A stretch of 5,351 nt of DNA from Desulfurococcales archaeon. Its GTDB lineage: Archaea; Thermoproteota; Thermoprotei_A; Sulfolobales; Acidilobaceae. This document shows, one piece after another, positions 4,708 to 5,351 of the stretch; the stretch's first letter is position 1; the number at the start of each line of letters is the position of its first letter. The notes below the pieces were generated by a model. The model saw only the letters and a list, made by a program, of their open reading frames with translations. It was not told the DNA's origin and searched no databases. Both the position numbers and the translations under genes were made by a program. Location of the stretch: assembly GCA_015521095.1 (NCBI GenBank), contig WAOU01000102.1, positions 1-5,351 of the forward strand, given 5' to 3'.

Positions 4708-5351
4708 CTATTCCCACTCAATAGTGGCAGGGGGCTTACTGGTTATATCGTATACTACTCTGACGACTCTATTGATCCGAGACGTGATCTCTGATGCTAC
4801 TTCTTCAAGTACCTCCCACGGTAATCTTGCTGGTCTAGCAGTCATAGCGTCTGTCGACTCAACTATGCGGACAGCTACAACATATCCATAAGCACGATTG
4901 TCACCTTTTACACCAGTCGCCATGCTTCTAGTCAACACTGCGAAGTATTGCCATAGGTTCTTGTCGAGACCATGTTTCTCGATAATTCTTCTAACAACAT
5001 AGTCTGCTTTCCTGACAATTTCAAGTCTCTCCCTCGTGACTTCACCTTCTACCCGAACTGCTAGTCCCGGTCCAGGCACAGGTTTCTTGTAGACTAGTTT
5101 CTTGTCCAGGCCAAGCATCTCTCCAAGTTTGCGGACCTCGTCTTTATAGAGCCATTTCAACGGCTCTACAACTAGGATGTCACTAAGTAGCTCTCGTAAT
5201 ATAACATTATGATGCGATTTTATACGGGCACTCCCAGGAACAAACCCCGACTCTATAATATCAGGATATATAGTTCCCTGCACTAGGGCTCCCGCATTGT
5301 ACTCTTCTATTTTTTCCCTGAGGATCTTGAAATAAATCTCCGATATTATCC
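4708..5351 (-). CDS. guaAb: GMP synthase ATP-pyrophosphatase subunit, C-terminal part
   Basis: The C-terminal 213 residues of the GMP synthase subunit that adenylates XMP and aminates it to GMP with ammonia from the glutaminase. The frame stays open to the right edge, so the N-terminal part with the PP-loop (SGGVDS) lies outside the window; the GTG at 5283 is internal, since coding matches the family upstream of it (EEYNAGALVQGTIYPD). Visible motifs: QGTIYPDIIES, IKSHHNV, PLKWLYKDEVRKLGEMLGL, PGPGLAVRV, then the C-terminal dimerisation region ending in SKPPATIEWE, the typical terminus of the family. The motif before PGPG reads KKPVPGPG, where relatives usually have PFPGPG. Archaea normally encode the glutaminase separately, so I name it the B subunit; whether a glutaminase domain is fused upstream cannot be seen. 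It converges on the RCK-MscS operon. Confidence 0.95.
   Translation of the reverse strand, partial: IISEIYFKILREKIEEYNAGALVQGTIYPDIIESGFVPGSARIKSHHNVILRELLSDILVVEPLKWLYKDEVRKLGEMLGLDKKLVYKKPVPGPGLAVRVEGEVTRERLEIVRKADYVVRRIIEKHGLDKNLWQYFAVLTRSMATGVKGDNRAYGYVVAVRIVESTDAMTARPARLPWEVLEEVASEITSRINRVVRVVYDITSKPPATIEWE

Noticed and set aside
5281..5283. GTG as start of GMP synthase subunit
   Set aside because: The frame continues upstream with family-like sequence (EEYNAGALVQGT), so this codon is an internal valine and the gene is cut by the window edge.
1..5351. CRISPR array, tRNA, rRNA, insertion sequence
   Set aside because: No regularly spaced repeats, no cloverleaf or rRNA-like segments, and no transposase motifs or terminal inverted repeats were seen on either strand.

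Overview
The window looks like chromosomal core DNA from a hyperthermophilic crenarchaeote, most likely of the Desulfurococcales type. This is inferred from gene content and style. GMP synthase appears as an archaeal-type ATP-pyrophosphatase protein. Translation uses strong GAGG/GGTGA Shine-Dalgarno (SD) sequences, often overlapping the upstream stop codon. TTG and ATG starts are both used, and TATA-like boxes sit in the intergenic gaps. The species cannot be fixed from this sequence. I see no mobile element, CRISPR array, tRNA or rRNA.

Layout. Bases 1-59 hold the first codons of an unidentified minus-strand gene that runs off the left edge. Bases 113-1258 hold a tight minus-strand pair, cutA (CutA1-family trimeric protein) followed 6 bp later by an HD-superfamily metal-dependent phosphohydrolase. 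Bases 1259-1439 form a 181-bp spacer with a TATA-like box, a 7-bp-arm inverted repeat upstream of cutA, and a 10-bp direct repeat spaced 30 bp apart. Bases 1440-2738 encode enolase on the minus strand with all catalytic and Mg ligands present. A 117-bp divergent spacer follows.

Bases 2856-4669 are a compact plus-strand operon. It encodes a soluble RCK/TrkA-type NAD-binding regulator, an MscS-family membrane channel, and a small zinc-ribbon protein with an acidic tail. The gaps are 15 and 5 bp, and all three genes start with TTG. Convergent to it, bases 4708-5351 hold the C-terminal 213 residues of the GMP synthase ATP-pyrophosphatase subunit, cut by the right edge.

How the genes fit together. 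Enolase (glycolysis/gluconeogenesis) and GMP synthase (purine synthesis) are housekeeping genes. The most interesting unit is the RCK-MscS-zinc ribbon operon. RCK proteins normally gate or regulate K+ channels, but here the only membrane partner is an MscS-like channel, which suggests nucleotide-controlled gating in trans. That link is inference from gene order and spacing. The cutA-HD pair is a second co-transcribed unit whose role is unknown.
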